The translations under genes and the position numbers were made by a program. The notes beneath the pieces were generated by a model, which saw only the letters and a list, made by a program, of their open reading frames with translations, was not told the origin of the DNA and did not search any database. 33,347 bases of DNA from Gemmatimonadota bacterium (GTDB lineage: Bacteria; Latescibacterota; UBA2968; UBA8231): contig JAPPEG010000085.1 in assembly GCA_028875345.1 (NCBI GenBank), positions 1 to 33,347 of the forward strand. The letters run 5' to 3'. Shown here piece after piece: positions 7,181 through 16,424 of this stretch. The first letter of the stretch is position 1. Each line of letters opens with the position of its first letter.

Positions 7181-7258
7181 TATCCTCCTCCTTTTGCGCC
7201 CAAGATATATTTAGAGTTACCTGCTCACAACCCCACGCCTTGGAATAGGCTGTCCACA

Positions 7259-7822
7259 ATGAGAATAGTTATTTCAGCAATCGTTGCACTCCTCTTTTTC
7301 TTAGGTGCAGCTAGCCGCAACATCACACCCGACGCCATGACCCGGGCTACGATCTGGAATTCCCACGAGGGCGATCCCGATGTTCTGGGAGACGGCAAGG
7401 TTCCCCAAGATGCCGATGCCCAACCCTTCACCTGGAAGACCAAGGGGATTTTGGTATTTGCCTGGGAGGAACCGCTACAACTGGAAAAGTTGCGGATCTA
7501 CGTCGGTGCCATCGGCAATGATTACCAAGTTCGCGCCTATCTAGGCGGACGCTTAGACGAGACCGGCACCCTGCGCGAACCCGAAGGAGTGCAAACCGCC
7601 CTGATCGAAGAGAATGCGCGGGCAGTGGACCAGTGGATCGAGATTTATTTTCCCCCGGACACTACAGCCGACAACCTTGAGCTCTGGACGCTAGGCCCTA
7701 CCATCTTTTACGAAGTGGAGATCTACGTGTACAGTCCAGACGCTACCTCAGTCGAGAAGTTGAGTTGGGGAAAAATCAAGACAGGCCAAGGATCACTTTC
7801 AGTTCTACGCGAAATACCGTAA
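7259..7822 (+). CDS. Exported beta-sandwich protein of unknown function
   Basis: I prefer ATG 7259 (187 residues) to the track start at 7055 because it begins with a typical signal peptide, 'MRIVISAIVALLFFLGAAS', and the longer form overlaps the cupin gene on the other strand. The mature part reads like alternating beta strands ('LQLEKLRIYVGAIGNDYQVRAYLGGRLDETG', 'WIEIYFPPDTTADNLELWTLGP'), suggesting a discoidin or galactose-binding-like sandwich. No catalytic motif or cysteine pair is evident. It precedes the DUF362 gene by 71 bases on the same strand, and both proteins appear exported, so they may act together at the cell surface. The ribosome binding site is weak. Confidence 0.62.
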   Translation: MRIVISAIVALLFFLGAASRNITPDAMTRATIWNSHEGDPDVLGDGKVPQDADAQPFTWKTKGILVFAWEEPLQLEKLRIYVGAIGNDYQVRAYLGGRLDETGTLREPEGVQTALIEENARAVDQWIEIYFPPDTTADNLELWTLGPTIFYEVEIYVYSPDATSVEKLSWGKIKTGQGSLSVLREIP

Positions 7823-7893
7823 CTATATCTGGTGACCGTGCGGACATCCGCCGCTTGCGCGCAGTACCGACCTCAAACGCGGGAGAGTCGATC

Positions 7894-10038
7894 ATGCCCA
7901 AAATGACAAAACGCAAACTTGCAAATTTAGCCCTGCTTCTGCTGATCGGCGCTCTGATCGCCTGGGACATCTACGCCCACCAAGCGCAGACCTTTTTCGT
8001 CGGGACGGCAGGATCGGTGCACCAAGCCCAAGAGCCCTTGCAGGTAGAGGGCCTGCCCCTCCTGCGCCCCGGCACTCTTACTTTGGGCGAGGGCCATCCG
8101 ACCGTAGCGGTAGCCACTTCAAGCGACTCGGAACTGGCCGAGCCGGCAGCCCTAAACACCTCCTTGAACTTCGCGCAAGTGGACGCCATCGTCCGCCGTG
8201 CCCTTGACTTGGACCAATCGGAGCGCTCCATTCGCGCCGTTATCGAGCCAAGCGACTGGGTCGTCGTCAAAGTCAACATTGTGACCAACAGGGGAAATCC
8301 CTCCTCGGCATACTACCACAATGGCATCGAACACCCGGGCCAGATCACGGATTTGCGGGTAGTTAAGAGCGTGATTAACTACCTCATCGAGCAGGTGGGA
8401 CCGCGGCGCATCACCATTGCCGAGGGCGGGGCCGAATCTCCCCGCAAAGGCGAGCCTGGCTTTCCCACCAATGCAGAAGAAGACGGCTGGTCCGCGACCT
8501 ATCCCGAATTCGGCGATCTCTCGTACATCAAGATGCTAGAAAAGTTCGCCGCCATGGGGGTCTCCACCGTGGTGGACACCTCCGACCTCAACTACGCCCC
8601 CTTCCGCCGTGAGCCGGTTCCGGGCGGACCCATTCAGCGCTTGGGCGTGACGCGTCTGCGGTATCCAGGTGCCCAGTTCGGCTTCCACGTGGAGGGCACC
8701 GGCAGCTTCCGCAAGGAAGGCTACTTCATGCCCGAACCGATCATAGACGCCGATAAAGTAATTTCCATCGCCGCCATGAAGACCACCATCTACGGCACCA
8801 CCCTAGGCATCAAGAACTACGTCGGCACCCTCGCCTCGGGAGCCTACGGCGACGGCACCTCCAAGCGTCAACACTACCAGAACAACCCCGAGCACGGGTA
8901 CGTGGACCTGTTCTCCTACAACCCGGCGGCCTATACCGTCATCGAGGGATTCTGGGGCACCGAAGGCGACGGGCCGCAGTGGGGGCAGAACGTCCAACAC
9001 AACGTGGTAGTAGCAGGCGGCGATCCCCTCGCCACCGAAGCCATGGCCAACGTGGTCATGGGCTTCAATCCGCTCGACTTGGAGCATCTCTACCTAGCAG
9101 CGACCAAGGGCTTTGGCACTTTCGATCTAAATCGGATCCAAGTGGAGGGACGCGCGCCCGCTAGCGCGCAGCGCAACTTCGTCAAATCCCGTGGCGGCAG
9201 TCGGCAGGGCGCGTTCTACGGGCGCGGCATCCGGCGCTGGCTCGTCGCCGGTCCGTTTCCCAACAGCAGCGATATCGGCTTCGAACCTCTGCCCAACGAA
9301 GCCCAGCTATATCCCCGAAAGGACGAGCCGGCCGGCGATGTGGTGTGGACGCAGGTAGAGCACCTCGGTTATACCGCTGAAGTCTTACCGTTGGGCGACC
9401 TCAATGGAAAGGATCAGGACATCGCCAACTACGCCTTCACTCTAGTGCATACACCGCAGGCGCAGGAAGGCTTCCTGTGGCTCGGCTACGGCGACTACGC
9501 CAAGGTCTGGCTGAATGGCGATGTAGTCTATGAGAACGTCGCTCGGCGCAATTTTCAACTGGCCGACCAGAAGGTTCCGATTCGTCTAGTACAGGGGGAA
9601 AACAGACTGCTCTTCAAAATCGGCAACTCAGCCGGGAACACCGTGCTGGCCGCGCACGTGGTGGACCAAGACGGGGACCGCCTACCCGGCATTGAATTCC
9701 TGCTGCCGGGCGAGATTCCCACGGCCGTGGAAGAGTCAACGGCCAGCCAGCCCCTACCAGAATCACCGGTGCTACTGGAAAACTACCCGAATCCATTCAA
9801 TCCCAGCACCCGCATCCGCTTCGCCCTGCCCCAAGCAGGACCTGCTAAGCTGGACATCTACAATGCGGCGGGCCAGTGGATCTGTACCCTGGTGGAAGGA
9901 GACGTCACCTCGGGCTATCACGAGGTGATGTGGGACGCGCGCAACGCCTCGGGCTTCAACGTGGCTAGCGGAACCTACTTCGCCGTCCTCAAGGCCGGTG
10001 ATCTGCGCAAGGCCCGACCCATGACCTTGGTTCGCTGA
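7894..10038 (+). CDS. DUF362 protein with C-terminal FlgD-like/type IX-style sorting domain
   Basis: ATG 7894 (714 residues) is chosen because GGGAGAG lies six bases upstream and it starts with a basic N-terminus and a membrane/signal segment ('KRKLANLALLLLIGALIAWDIYA'). Domains in order: DUF362 (about 85-430; 'PSDWVVVKVNIVTNRGNPSS', 'AMKTTIYGTTLGIKNYVG'); a beta-sandwich that begins 'RRWLVAGPFPNSSD' and includes 'FLWLGYGDYAKVWLNGDVVYEN', probably ligand-binding; then from residue 629 'ENYPNPFNPSTRIRFALP', the FlgD-Ig-like/T9SS type A tail. Many DUF362 proteins carry ferredoxin-type cysteines, but this one has a single Cys in the whole protein, so no iron-sulfur centre is possible. It is likely secreted or surface-attached. 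Its enzymatic role is unknown. It may form an operon with the exported protein upstream and the permease downstream. Confidence 0.83.
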   Translation: MPKMTKRKLANLALLLLIGALIAWDIYAHQAQTFFVGTAGSVHQAQEPLQVEGLPLLRPGTLTLGEGHPTVAVATSSDSELAEPAALNTSLNFAQVDAIVRRALDLDQSERSIRAVIEPSDWVVVKVNIVTNRGNPSSAYYHNGIEHPGQITDLRVVKSVINYLIEQVGPRRITIAEGGAESPRKGEPGFPTNAEEDGWSATYPEFGDLSYIKMLEKFAAMGVSTVVDTSDLNYAPFRREPVPGGPIQRLGVTRLRYPGAQFGFHVEGTGSFRKEGYFMPEPIIDADKVISIAAMKTTIYGTTLGIKNYVGTLASGAYGDGTSKRQHYQNNPEHGYVDLFSYNPAAYTVIEGFWGTEGDGPQWGQNVQHNVVVAGGDPLATEAMANVVMGFNPLDLEHLYLAATKGFGTFDLNRIQVEGRAPASAQRNFVKSRGGSRQGAFYGRGIRRWLVAGPFPNSSDIGFEPLPNEAQLYPRKDEPAGDVVWTQVEHLGYTAEVLPLGDLNGKDQDIANYAFTLVHTPQAQEGFLWLGYGDYAKVWLNGDVVYENVARRNFQLADQKVPIRLVQGENRLLFKIGNSAGNTVLAAHVVDQDGDRLPGIEFLLPGEIPTAVEESTASQPLPESPVLLENYPNPFNPSTRIRFALPQAGPAKLDIYNAAGQWICTLVEGDVTSGYHEVMWDARNASGFNVASGTYFAVLKAGDLRKARPMTLVR

Positions 10039-10064
10039 GCGTAGACTTCACCGCGCCTTCAGGC

Positions 10065-11081
10065 GTGAAAATGATTCAAACCCTTTACCACGACCTGACG
10101 CATCCGCTCTGGCAAGCCGCCAGCATTGCAGAGCATTACCTGCGGAATACCTACACGCTGCGCGTCTTGGCAAATTTCTGGGATTTGGCAGCCCAGCTCT
10201 GGTACTTTGTGGTCCTAGGTGCCCTGTTCAGCACCCTAGCCTGGCGCTACTTGCCTAAGACTCGGATCCGCCGCACCCTCCAGCAACGAGCCAACGGCTC
10301 CATTGTGGCATCCACCCTGCTAGCCCTGATCTCGCCCCTGTGTACCTTTGCCGCCATTCCCGTGGCCGGCCGCCTAATTAATATGGGCGTACCGGCCGCA
10401 CCTTTGGTGGCCTTTGTCGTGGCTTCGCCGCTGATGAACCCCGCCCTGTTCGTGTACACCGCTGGCACCATAAGTATGGAAATGGCCGTAGCCCGGTTGG
10501 TCTCGGCGGCCAGCGTGGGACTGTTGGCCGGTTTTGCAGCCCAGTCCACTCTGCGTCGCCTAACGTTCGCCGTCCGCACAGCCGTCCCTGCGGAACACGC
10601 TCCGGCCAAGACGGACGGGCGGTCTGAAGTCAGAATACTAGCACAGCGCTTTCGCGGCGATTTGCTCTTCATCGCCAAATTCTTCGGCCTGGGAATCTTC
10701 ATCGCCGCTTTGGTAAAGACCTTCCTGTCCCAAGAGCTAGTGCTGGCGCTGGTCGGCCCCGGTAGCGTCTGGGCCGTGCCCGTGGCTGTGGCTCTGGGGG
10801 TGCCGCTCTACGCCTGCGGCGGCGGCAGCATTCCCATTGTCGAGAGCATGATGCAGATGGGGATGAGTCCGGGGGCGGCCTTGGGCTTTTTCATTGCCGG
10901 GCCAGCCACCAAGTTCTCCACTCTGACCATGCTTGGGGCGGTCTGGGGCCGCCGCATCTTGCTATTCTACCTCAGTTTGATGTTGGTGGGGGCTCTGGTC
11001 TGGGGGTTTCTCTATCCCTTTGGCGGCGAAAATATCCAAGCCAAGACGGGCGGGGTCTACGAGGAACTGATGGGCCGATGA
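10065..11081 (+). CDS. Permease of the UPF0718/ArsP-like family
   Basis: The 338-residue membrane protein shows the internal duplication typical of this family. The first half carries 'ALISPLCTFAAIPVAGRLINMGVPAAPLVAFVVASPLMNPALF' and the second half 'GVPLYACGGGSIPIVESMMQMGMSPGAALGFFIAGPATKFSTL'. About eight membrane helices are expected. The family includes the organoarsenical exporter ArsP and many permeases of unknown substrate. The conserved cysteine of each half is kept (PLC, YAC) but not as the CC pairs seen in some members, so arsenic transport should not be assumed. The start may be GTG 10065 or ATG 10071 (AGG at 10061-10063); both are in frame. It follows the DUF362 gene by 26 bases. 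Confidence 0.83.
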   Translation: MKMIQTLYHDLTHPLWQAASIAEHYLRNTYTLRVLANFWDLAAQLWYFVVLGALFSTLAWRYLPKTRIRRTLQQRANGSIVASTLLALISPLCTFAAIPVAGRLINMGVPAAPLVAFVVASPLMNPALFVYTAGTISMEMAVARLVSAASVGLLAGFAAQSTLRRLTFAVRTAVPAEHAPAKTDGRSEVRILAQRFRGDLLFIAKFFGLGIFIAALVKTFLSQELVLALVGPGSVWAVPVAVALGVPLYACGGGSIPIVESMMQMGMSPGAALGFFIAGPATKFSTLTMLGAVWGRRILLFYLSLMLVGALVWGFLYPFGGENIQAKTGGVYEELMGR

Positions 11082-11202
11082 ACAGATCGACAGACCTCGT
11101 CGAGATCACCAGCGAATTCTTCTACGCCGACTATCTCCCACCCTTGAGACAAGGAGCAAATTGCGTTTTATTTGCGAACCTATCTGCTAGGAGAATGACG
11201 CC

Positions 11203-12063
11203 ATGACAAACCAGATTGATCACACCTTCAAGGCTGTGCCGACCCACGACGAACTGCGCGAAATGGACCGCGACTTGCGCTTCTATCCCAGCACCGTCGA
11301 CGACCCCACCACCCTCACTACCGAACAGGTCGCCGCTTTCAACCAAGACGGCTACCTCAAGGGCTCGCGCATTTTCGACGACGCCGAGATTGCCGAGCAC
11401 CGGGCCTTCTTCGACGAGCAACTGAGAAAGGTTATGGCCGCCGGCTATGGTAGCTTCACCCTCAGCTCGGCGCATCTCAAGTTCGCCAAGGTCTATGACC
11501 TCATGCACCATCCCAAGATCCTCGCCTGCGTCCACGATCTCCTCGGTCCCGAGTTGATCGGCCTAGCCTCACACTACTTCTGCAAGATGCCCAAGGACGG
11601 CACCACCATCTCCTGGCACCAAGACGCCAGCTACTGGCCGCTGACTCCTTCAAAGACGGCGACCGTCTGGCTAGCGATTGACGACGCTGACATCGACAAT
11701 GGCTGCATGCGCTTCGTCGCGGGCTCGCAGCTCCACGGCCAGCTCGAATTCCGCCCAAGCGACGCCTCGGAAAACAACGTCCTCGATCAGACGGTGGAAG
11801 ATGTTGAGCGCTACGGCGAGATCGTCGACGTCGAGCTCAAGGCCGGCGAGGTCTCGATCCACTCTGACCTGCTTTTGCACAGCTCGCACTACAACGAATC
11901 GGATCGCCGTCGCTGCGGGCTAACGCTGCGCTACTGCACCCCCGACGTGCGCGCAATCCCCGGCTACTCTTGGGAGAAGGAAGGCGTGCTGATTAACGCC
12001 GCCGATCCGGCTGGCCACTGGGGCAACCCGGCCCGGCCCGAGCGCGACTACGAGGTGGCTTGA
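11203..12063 (+). CDS. Phytanoyl-CoA dioxygenase (PhyH) family protein, sulfatase-linked
   Basis: This 286-residue protein has 'LTTEQVAAFNQDGYLKGSRIF' at residues 38-58, the iron ligands 'SWHQDASYW' (H139, D141) and 'DLLLHSSH' (H226), and a basic 'RRRCGLTLRY' that supplies the 2-oxoglutarate-binding arginine. The '...HSDLLLHxS...SDRRRCGLTLRY' ending is typical of the bacterial PhyH subgroup linked to catabolic gene clusters. AGGAGA lies nine bases before the ATG. The first sulfatase begins four bases after its stop codon, so the two are surely co-transcribed. Inference: an oxygenase that opens or modifies a sulfated or ether-linked substrate before or after desulfation. The real substrate is unknown. 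Confidence 0.9.
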   Translation: MTNQIDHTFKAVPTHDELREMDRDLRFYPSTVDDPTTLTTEQVAAFNQDGYLKGSRIFDDAEIAEHRAFFDEQLRKVMAAGYGSFTLSSAHLKFAKVYDLMHHPKILACVHDLLGPELIGLASHYFCKMPKDGTTISWHQDASYWPLTPSKTATVWLAIDDADIDNGCMRFVAGSQLHGQLEFRPSDASENNVLDQTVEDVERYGEIVDVELKAGEVSIHSDLLLHSSHYNESDRRRCGLTLRYCTPDVRAIPGYSWEKEGVLINAADPAGHWGNPARPERDYEVA

Positions 12064-12067
12064 GCCG

Positions 12068-13546
12068 ATGGCAAACGACAGACCGCACGTCCTCCTGATT
12101 TCCACCGACCATTGGTCCGCTTCCCTCTTGGGCGAAGCCAACCATTCCGCCATTCTCACCCCCACCCTCGACTCTTTAGCCCGCAGCGGCACCCGCTTTG
12201 CCAACACCTATAGCGAATGCCCGGTCTGCATTCCCGCTCGTCGCACCCTGATGACGGGCACTTCGCCGCGCACCCACGGCGACCGGGTCTTCAAAACGAC
12301 CGCCCCCATGCCCGAGCTGCCGACCGTGGCGCAGACCTTCCGCGACGCCGGCTATCAAGCGTATGCCGTTGGCAAGCTCCACGTCTATCCCCAGCGCGAC
12401 CGCATCGGTTTCGACGACGTGCTCCTCGACGAAGAAGGCCGGCCGCATTTGGGAGCGGTTGACGACTACGATCTCTTCTTGGCGGACCAAGGCCATGCGG
12501 GTATGGGTTTTGCCCACGGCATGAGCAACAACGAATATTCCTTCCGCCCCTGGCACTTGCCCGAGGACTGCCACCCCACCACTTGGGCGGCGCGCCAGAT
12601 GAGCCGGATGATTAAGCGGCGCAACCCGGCCAAGCCCGGCTTCTGGTACCTGTCCTTCCGCCACCCACACCCACCGCTGGTGCCCTTGCAGAGCTATCTC
12701 GACCTCTACCGCGACATCGACATCGACGCGCCGCACCACGGCACTTGGGCACGCGACTTTGACGATCTGCCCTATGCGCTCAAAGTCATTCAAGGAGCCA
12801 ACGCCCACCTCAAGGGGCCGGAGGTTCTGCGCATCCGCCGCGCCTTCTACGCGCTCTGCACCCAGATTGACCACCAACTCCGCGTGGTCATCGGCACCCT
12901 GCGCGAGGAGGGGCTGCTCGACAATACCATTATTTGCTTCACAGCCGACCACGGCGATATGCTCGGCAACCACGGCCTCTGGGCCAAGCGGCTCTACTAT
13001 GAGCAGTCGGCCAACGTGCCGATGATCTTGCTCGGAGGCCGGGACGGACGAGTGCCGCATCACACCGTCGATGACCGCCTCGTCGGCTGGCAGGACGTCA
13101 TGCCGACCTTGCTCGACCTAGCGGGCATCAATATCCCCGACACCGTCGAGGGCCTATCGATGGTCGGCGAGGAACGGCGCAGTTATCTCTACGGCGAATG
13201 CGGCGAAGGGACGACTGCCACCCGCATGATCCACGCGGGGCGACACAAACTGATCTACTATCCGGTGGGCAACCGCGTCCAACTCTTTGATCTCGCAAGC
13301 GACCCCAGCGAGCTGAACGACCTCGCTGGCTCACCAGACCACGCCGCAATACAGGCCCAGCTCAGCGAGCGCCTCGTCGGCGAACTCTACGGCAGCGACG
13401 AAGCCTGGGTCCAAGACGATCAACTCGTCGGCTTACCCGACCAGCAATGGGCACCCCGTCCCAACCGCAACCTCTCCGGCCAACGCGGCCAGCACTATCC
13501 CACGCCACCCCAAATCGGCGCAGACAAAGTCGTTGGAGCGCCGTGA
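12068..13546 (+). CDS. Type I sulfatase (formylglycine-dependent)
   Basis: The 492-residue protein opens with 'PHVLLISTDHW' (D14, metal ligand) and carries the sulfatase signature 'CPVCIPARRTLMTG', in which C54 of C-x-P-x-R is the residue converted to formylglycine. 'CFTADHGDMLGNHGLWAK' later supplies further metal and active-site residues. The C-terminal 'LFDLASDPSELNDLAG' is the family's usual ending. There is no signal peptide, so it appears cytoplasmic. It hydrolyses sulfate esters, with the substrate not deducible. No formylglycine-generating enzyme is encoded in the window. It is four bases behind the PhyH gene and overlaps the second sulfatase start by four bases (GTGA), pointing to translational coupling. 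Confidence 0.93.
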   Translation: MANDRPHVLLISTDHWSASLLGEANHSAILTPTLDSLARSGTRFANTYSECPVCIPARRTLMTGTSPRTHGDRVFKTTAPMPELPTVAQTFRDAGYQAYAVGKLHVYPQRDRIGFDDVLLDEEGRPHLGAVDDYDLFLADQGHAGMGFAHGMSNNEYSFRPWHLPEDCHPTTWAARQMSRMIKRRNPAKPGFWYLSFRHPHPPLVPLQSYLDLYRDIDIDAPHHGTWARDFDDLPYALKVIQGANAHLKGPEVLRIRRAFYALCTQIDHQLRVVIGTLREEGLLDNTIICFTADHGDMLGNHGLWAKRLYYEQSANVPMILLGGRDGRVPHHTVDDRLVGWQDVMPTLLDLAGINIPDTVEGLSMVGEERRSYLYGECGEGTTATRMIHAGRHKLIYYPVGNRVQLFDLASDPSELNDLAGSPDHAAIQAQLSERLVGELYGSDEAWVQDDQLVGLPDQQWAPRPNRNLSGQRGQHYPTPPQIGADKVVGAP

Positions 13547-14988
13547 AACCGCGCAATTTTCTCTTCATTTTGTCCGACCAGCACCACCGGCTCGCTAGCG
13601 GCTGCTACGGCAATCCACTGGTGCAGACGCCCCATCTGGACGCCTTAGCTGCTCGCGGCACTCGCTTCCAGAACGCCTATACCAATTGCCCGATCTGCGT
13701 TCCGGCCCGCGCCTCGCTGGCCACCGGCCGCTACGTGCATCAGATCGGCTACTGGGACAACGGACATCCCTATGACGGCACGCCCGTCTCCTGGCATCAG
13801 CGCCTGCGCGAACAGGGCTTCTGCTGCGATTCGATCGGCAAGCTGCACTTCAAGGGGCAAGGCGCAGATCACGGATTTAGCGAGGAAATCGAGCCGTTGC
13901 ACGTAGTCGATGGCGTCGGCGATGTCCTCGGCTGCATCCGCGATCAGCCGCCCTTTCGCGACAAGCACGGCGAGCTTGGGCGAGCGGGCGCGGGCGATTC
14001 GACTTATTTGCAGTACGACGCCCTCTGCACCGAACACGCCTTGCGCTGGCTCGCCGAACACCGCGACGATGCCAAGCCTTGGGTGGTTTTCCTCAATTTC
14101 GTCTGTCCGCATCCACCCTATATCGCCCCGCCGGAAATCTACGCCCAATACCCGCTTGCAGACGTGCCGCTGCCACCGCAGTGGACGCCTGACACGTGGC
14201 CCGATCATCCCGCGCTAGACTACTTCCGCCGCTTCTTCCGCTTCGACCAAGGGCACAGCGAAGAGACGGTGCGGCGAGTTACAGCCGCGTACTACGGTAC
14301 CACGACCTATCTCGACCAGCAGATCGGTCGCGTACTCAGTGCGCTCGACGAGTTCAGCCTGACGGATTCCACCCGCGTTCTCTACACGTCTGATCACGGC
14401 GAGTGTTTGGGAGCCCGAGGCATCTTCGGCAAGTTCACGCTCTACGACGAGGCCGCGGCTGTGCCGATGATTATGGCTGGGCCTGACGTGCCGGAGGGGA
14501 AGGTGGTGCAGACGCCTGTTTCTTTGGTGGATTGCTTTCCAACCGCGCTCGAATGCGTCGGGGCTAAACTGATCGACGAAGACCTCCCCAGCCGCTCGCT
14601 GTGGCAGATCGCACAAGGGGACGATCAAGAGCGCACCGTCTTTAGCGAGTATCACGCGCTGGGCACCGAGCACGGCACCTACATGTTGCGCCGCAATCGC
14701 TACAAGTACAATTACTACGTCGGCGCACCACCGCAACTCTTCGACCTGGCGGAGGATCCCGACGAGCTAAACGACTTGTCCGGAATGCCTGAACACCAAG
14801 ACCTGTTGCGAGATTGCGAAAGAGAATTGCGCGCCTTGCTCGACCCGGAAGCAGTTGACGAGCAGGTCCATGCCAGCCAGCGGGCAACCATCGAAGCGGC
14901 GGGCGGGACGGCTGCAGTGATCCAACGCGGTGCCTTCGACCACTCGCCGACGCCCGGGGAAAAAGCCGCATTTAGATCGCACCAGTGA
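13543..14988 (+). CDS. Second type I sulfatase (choline-sulfatase-like subgroup)
   Basis: The true start is GTG 13543 (481 residues), not the longer track ORF at 13447. GTG overlaps the previous stop as GTGA, GGAG lies just upstream, and the protein then begins directly with the conserved 'KPRNFLFILSDQHHRLASGCYGNPLVQTPHLD'. The signature is 'CPICVPARASLATG' (C52 as formylglycine precursor). 'YTSDHGECLGARGIFGKFTLYDEAAAVPMI' carries the metal-site Asp-His. 'LFDLAEDPDELNDLSG' closes the core. It is only moderately similar to its neighbour, so this is an old duplication or an assembly of two specificities rather than a recent copy. It has no signal peptide. The two sulfatases probably remove sulfates at different positions of one substrate, which is inference. 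Confidence 0.93.
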   Translation: MKPRNFLFILSDQHHRLASGCYGNPLVQTPHLDALAARGTRFQNAYTNCPICVPARASLATGRYVHQIGYWDNGHPYDGTPVSWHQRLREQGFCCDSIGKLHFKGQGADHGFSEEIEPLHVVDGVGDVLGCIRDQPPFRDKHGELGRAGAGDSTYLQYDALCTEHALRWLAEHRDDAKPWVVFLNFVCPHPPYIAPPEIYAQYPLADVPLPPQWTPDTWPDHPALDYFRRFFRFDQGHSEETVRRVTAAYYGTTTYLDQQIGRVLSALDEFSLTDSTRVLYTSDHGECLGARGIFGKFTLYDEAAAVPMIMAGPDVPEGKVVQTPVSLVDCFPTALECVGAKLIDEDLPSRSLWQIAQGDDQERTVFSEYHALGTEHGTYMLRRNRYKYNYYVGAPPQLFDLAEDPDELNDLSGMPEHQDLLRDCERELRALLDPEAVDEQVHASQRATIEAAGGTAAVIQRGAFDHSPTPGEKAAFRSHQ

Positions 14989-15072
14989 TGTTGAGCAGCA
15001 CCCATTTAGCGCGCTGATGCGCGAGCACTGAGCGCAATTTGCCCTGATGTACTGTCGGCCTTTTCTTTTTTT

Positions 15073-16374
15073 ATGCCCGACACCCCAAGCAACACGGCAA
15101 ACCCCAGGCACAGAATTTCTCCAGCAACTCGTCGCCGCAGCCAGTCGCGGCTGATCGGCGTCGCCGTTAGCGGCTCGATCAGTAGTGCCCTCCTCACTTC
15201 TCTCGTCCCCCTCTTTCTCCTCTCGCTCAATGCTTCGCCTTTTCTCATCGGTTTAGTCGCCACCAGCGAGTATTTACAAAGGATGGGGCGCGTCGTCGGG
15301 TTGCAGCTAATGCACCGCACTGGGAAGGCCGGGGTCTTCTTTTGGGGTCGGCTCTGCTCGTTCCCGGCCGGGCTAGCACTGGCGCTGTTGGCGTTCTATG
15401 GCGCAAACGGGGTTTGGGCCGCTTGGATCGGCCTAGCCCTGTTTAGCGCGCGCGGTCTCGCATACCAAGCGGGCAACACCGCTTGGTGGCCCCTAGTCCA
15501 AGACAACACCGCTAGCAGTGGGCTCGGAGCCTTTCTAACGCGCATGCGCCTTCAGCAGCGCCTGCTCGAACTCGCCTTGCCCATCCTGATCGGCTGGTAC
15601 CTCGGCTCTCAGCCCATGGCTGACGACTTTGGGCCGCTCTTTGCCCTAGCAGTTTTCTCCACTTTCGGTGGGGCCTTCTTGGCTCGCCAAGTAGCTGAGC
15701 GACCTCTGTCCCCGCCCGGCGAAGGCCTCATCCGCCGCTTGCGCCAAGCCTTAGCTACGCCCCAGATGCGCGCATACGCGCTCTTTGTCATGGCCCGCAC
15801 GGCCGTGCTAGCGGCGACCTTTCCGCTGTGGGTCGTGGCGCTCACGGATTGGGGGCTGCCCGTTAGCTACTTCGTCTGGATGACGCCAGTACAAGCCCTC
15901 GGCTATGTGGCGGGGCTGCATGGCTGGGGTCGGATGGTGGACCGGCACGGCAGCCGGGGACCGCTGACCATTACTCTGTTGCTACAAGCGGCCATGGCAC
16001 CCGCTTGGCTCTTCCTGCCTACGGGACTTCCGTGGATTGCACTCTGGGCGGGGGGAGTCTATCTGCTCTGGGGTGCGCTGGACGGCGGCCACCAAATGGG
16101 GCAGTCGCGGGCGATGATCGACGCTGTCTCCAAAGAGCACCAAGCCGAAGGATTCTCCCTTGCGATGTACGCCTCGGCGCTAGGGGGTATTGTCGGCGGC
16201 ATCGCGGGTGGGGCTTGTTTCCAATGGTCTGCTGCGCTGGCAGGTCCGCGGGGGCCGCTTTTTTATTTGTGTGCAGTCCAGTTCGCGTTTGTTGCGGCTT
16301 GGCTGCTCAGTACTCGGCTGGCCGGTTACCGGGAGCAAACCCCCGTGCGCCGCTTCTGGCGCTTGTCATCTTAG
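15073..16374 (+). CDS. Major facilitator superfamily (MFS) transporter
   Basis: The 433-residue membrane protein has about 11-12 helices in two halves separated by a basic cytoplasmic stretch ('AERPLSPPGEGLIRRLRQALATPQMRAYALF'). The N-terminal basic tail of about 25 residues leads into 'GVAVSGSISSALLTSLVPLFLLSLNASPFLIGLVAT', a typical MFS first helix pair. The fold and the central linker mark it as MFS, but no substrate-specific motif is recognised. The ATG directly follows a T-rich run (TTTTCTTTTTTT) with no ribosome binding site, so the start is uncertain. It lies 84 bases after the sulfatase operon and could import the sulfated compound or export a product. That link rests on position alone. 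Confidence 0.78.
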   Translation: MPDTPSNTANPRHRISPATRRRSQSRLIGVAVSGSISSALLTSLVPLFLLSLNASPFLIGLVATSEYLQRMGRVVGLQLMHRTGKAGVFFWGRLCSFPAGLALALLAFYGANGVWAAWIGLALFSARGLAYQAGNTAWWPLVQDNTASSGLGAFLTRMRLQQRLLELALPILIGWYLGSQPMADDFGPLFALAVFSTFGGAFLARQVAERPLSPPGEGLIRRLRQALATPQMRAYALFVMARTAVLAATFPLWVVALTDWGLPVSYFVWMTPVQALGYVAGLHGWGRMVDRHGSRGPLTITLLLQAAMAPAWLFLPTGLPWIALWAGGVYLLWGALDGGHQMGQSRAMIDAVSKEHQAEGFSLAMYASALGGIVGGIAGGACFQWSAALAGPRGPLFYLCAVQFAFVAAWLLSTRLAGYREQTPVRRFWRLSS

Positions 16375-16424
16375 AGCCTCCGTCGTATGTTGCTTAATCT
16401 TCACTTCAAGATGCTCATGGACGC

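Noticed and set aside
10040-10066. GCGCC-TTCA-GGCG small hairpin between the DUF362 and permease genes.
   Set aside because: The stem is only 4-5 bp with no T-tract, and it overlaps the permease start region; not a credible terminator.
10065-11081. Arsenic resistance (ArsP) operon.
   Set aside because: Only the permease family fold is present. There is no ArsR, ArsC, ArsM or double-cysteine signature, so an arsenic role is not supported.
11078-11206. A 42-codon ORF overlapping the permease stop as ATGA and running to the PhyH start.
   Set aside because: It has no ribosome binding site of its own beyond the overlap, no recognisable composition or domain, and it overlaps the PhyH gene's ribosome binding site and start. 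Most likely chance.
12176-13063. A 295-residue antisense ORF in the first sulfatase.
   Set aside because: It mirrors the sulfatase codon pattern, has no start signal and no recognisable motif.
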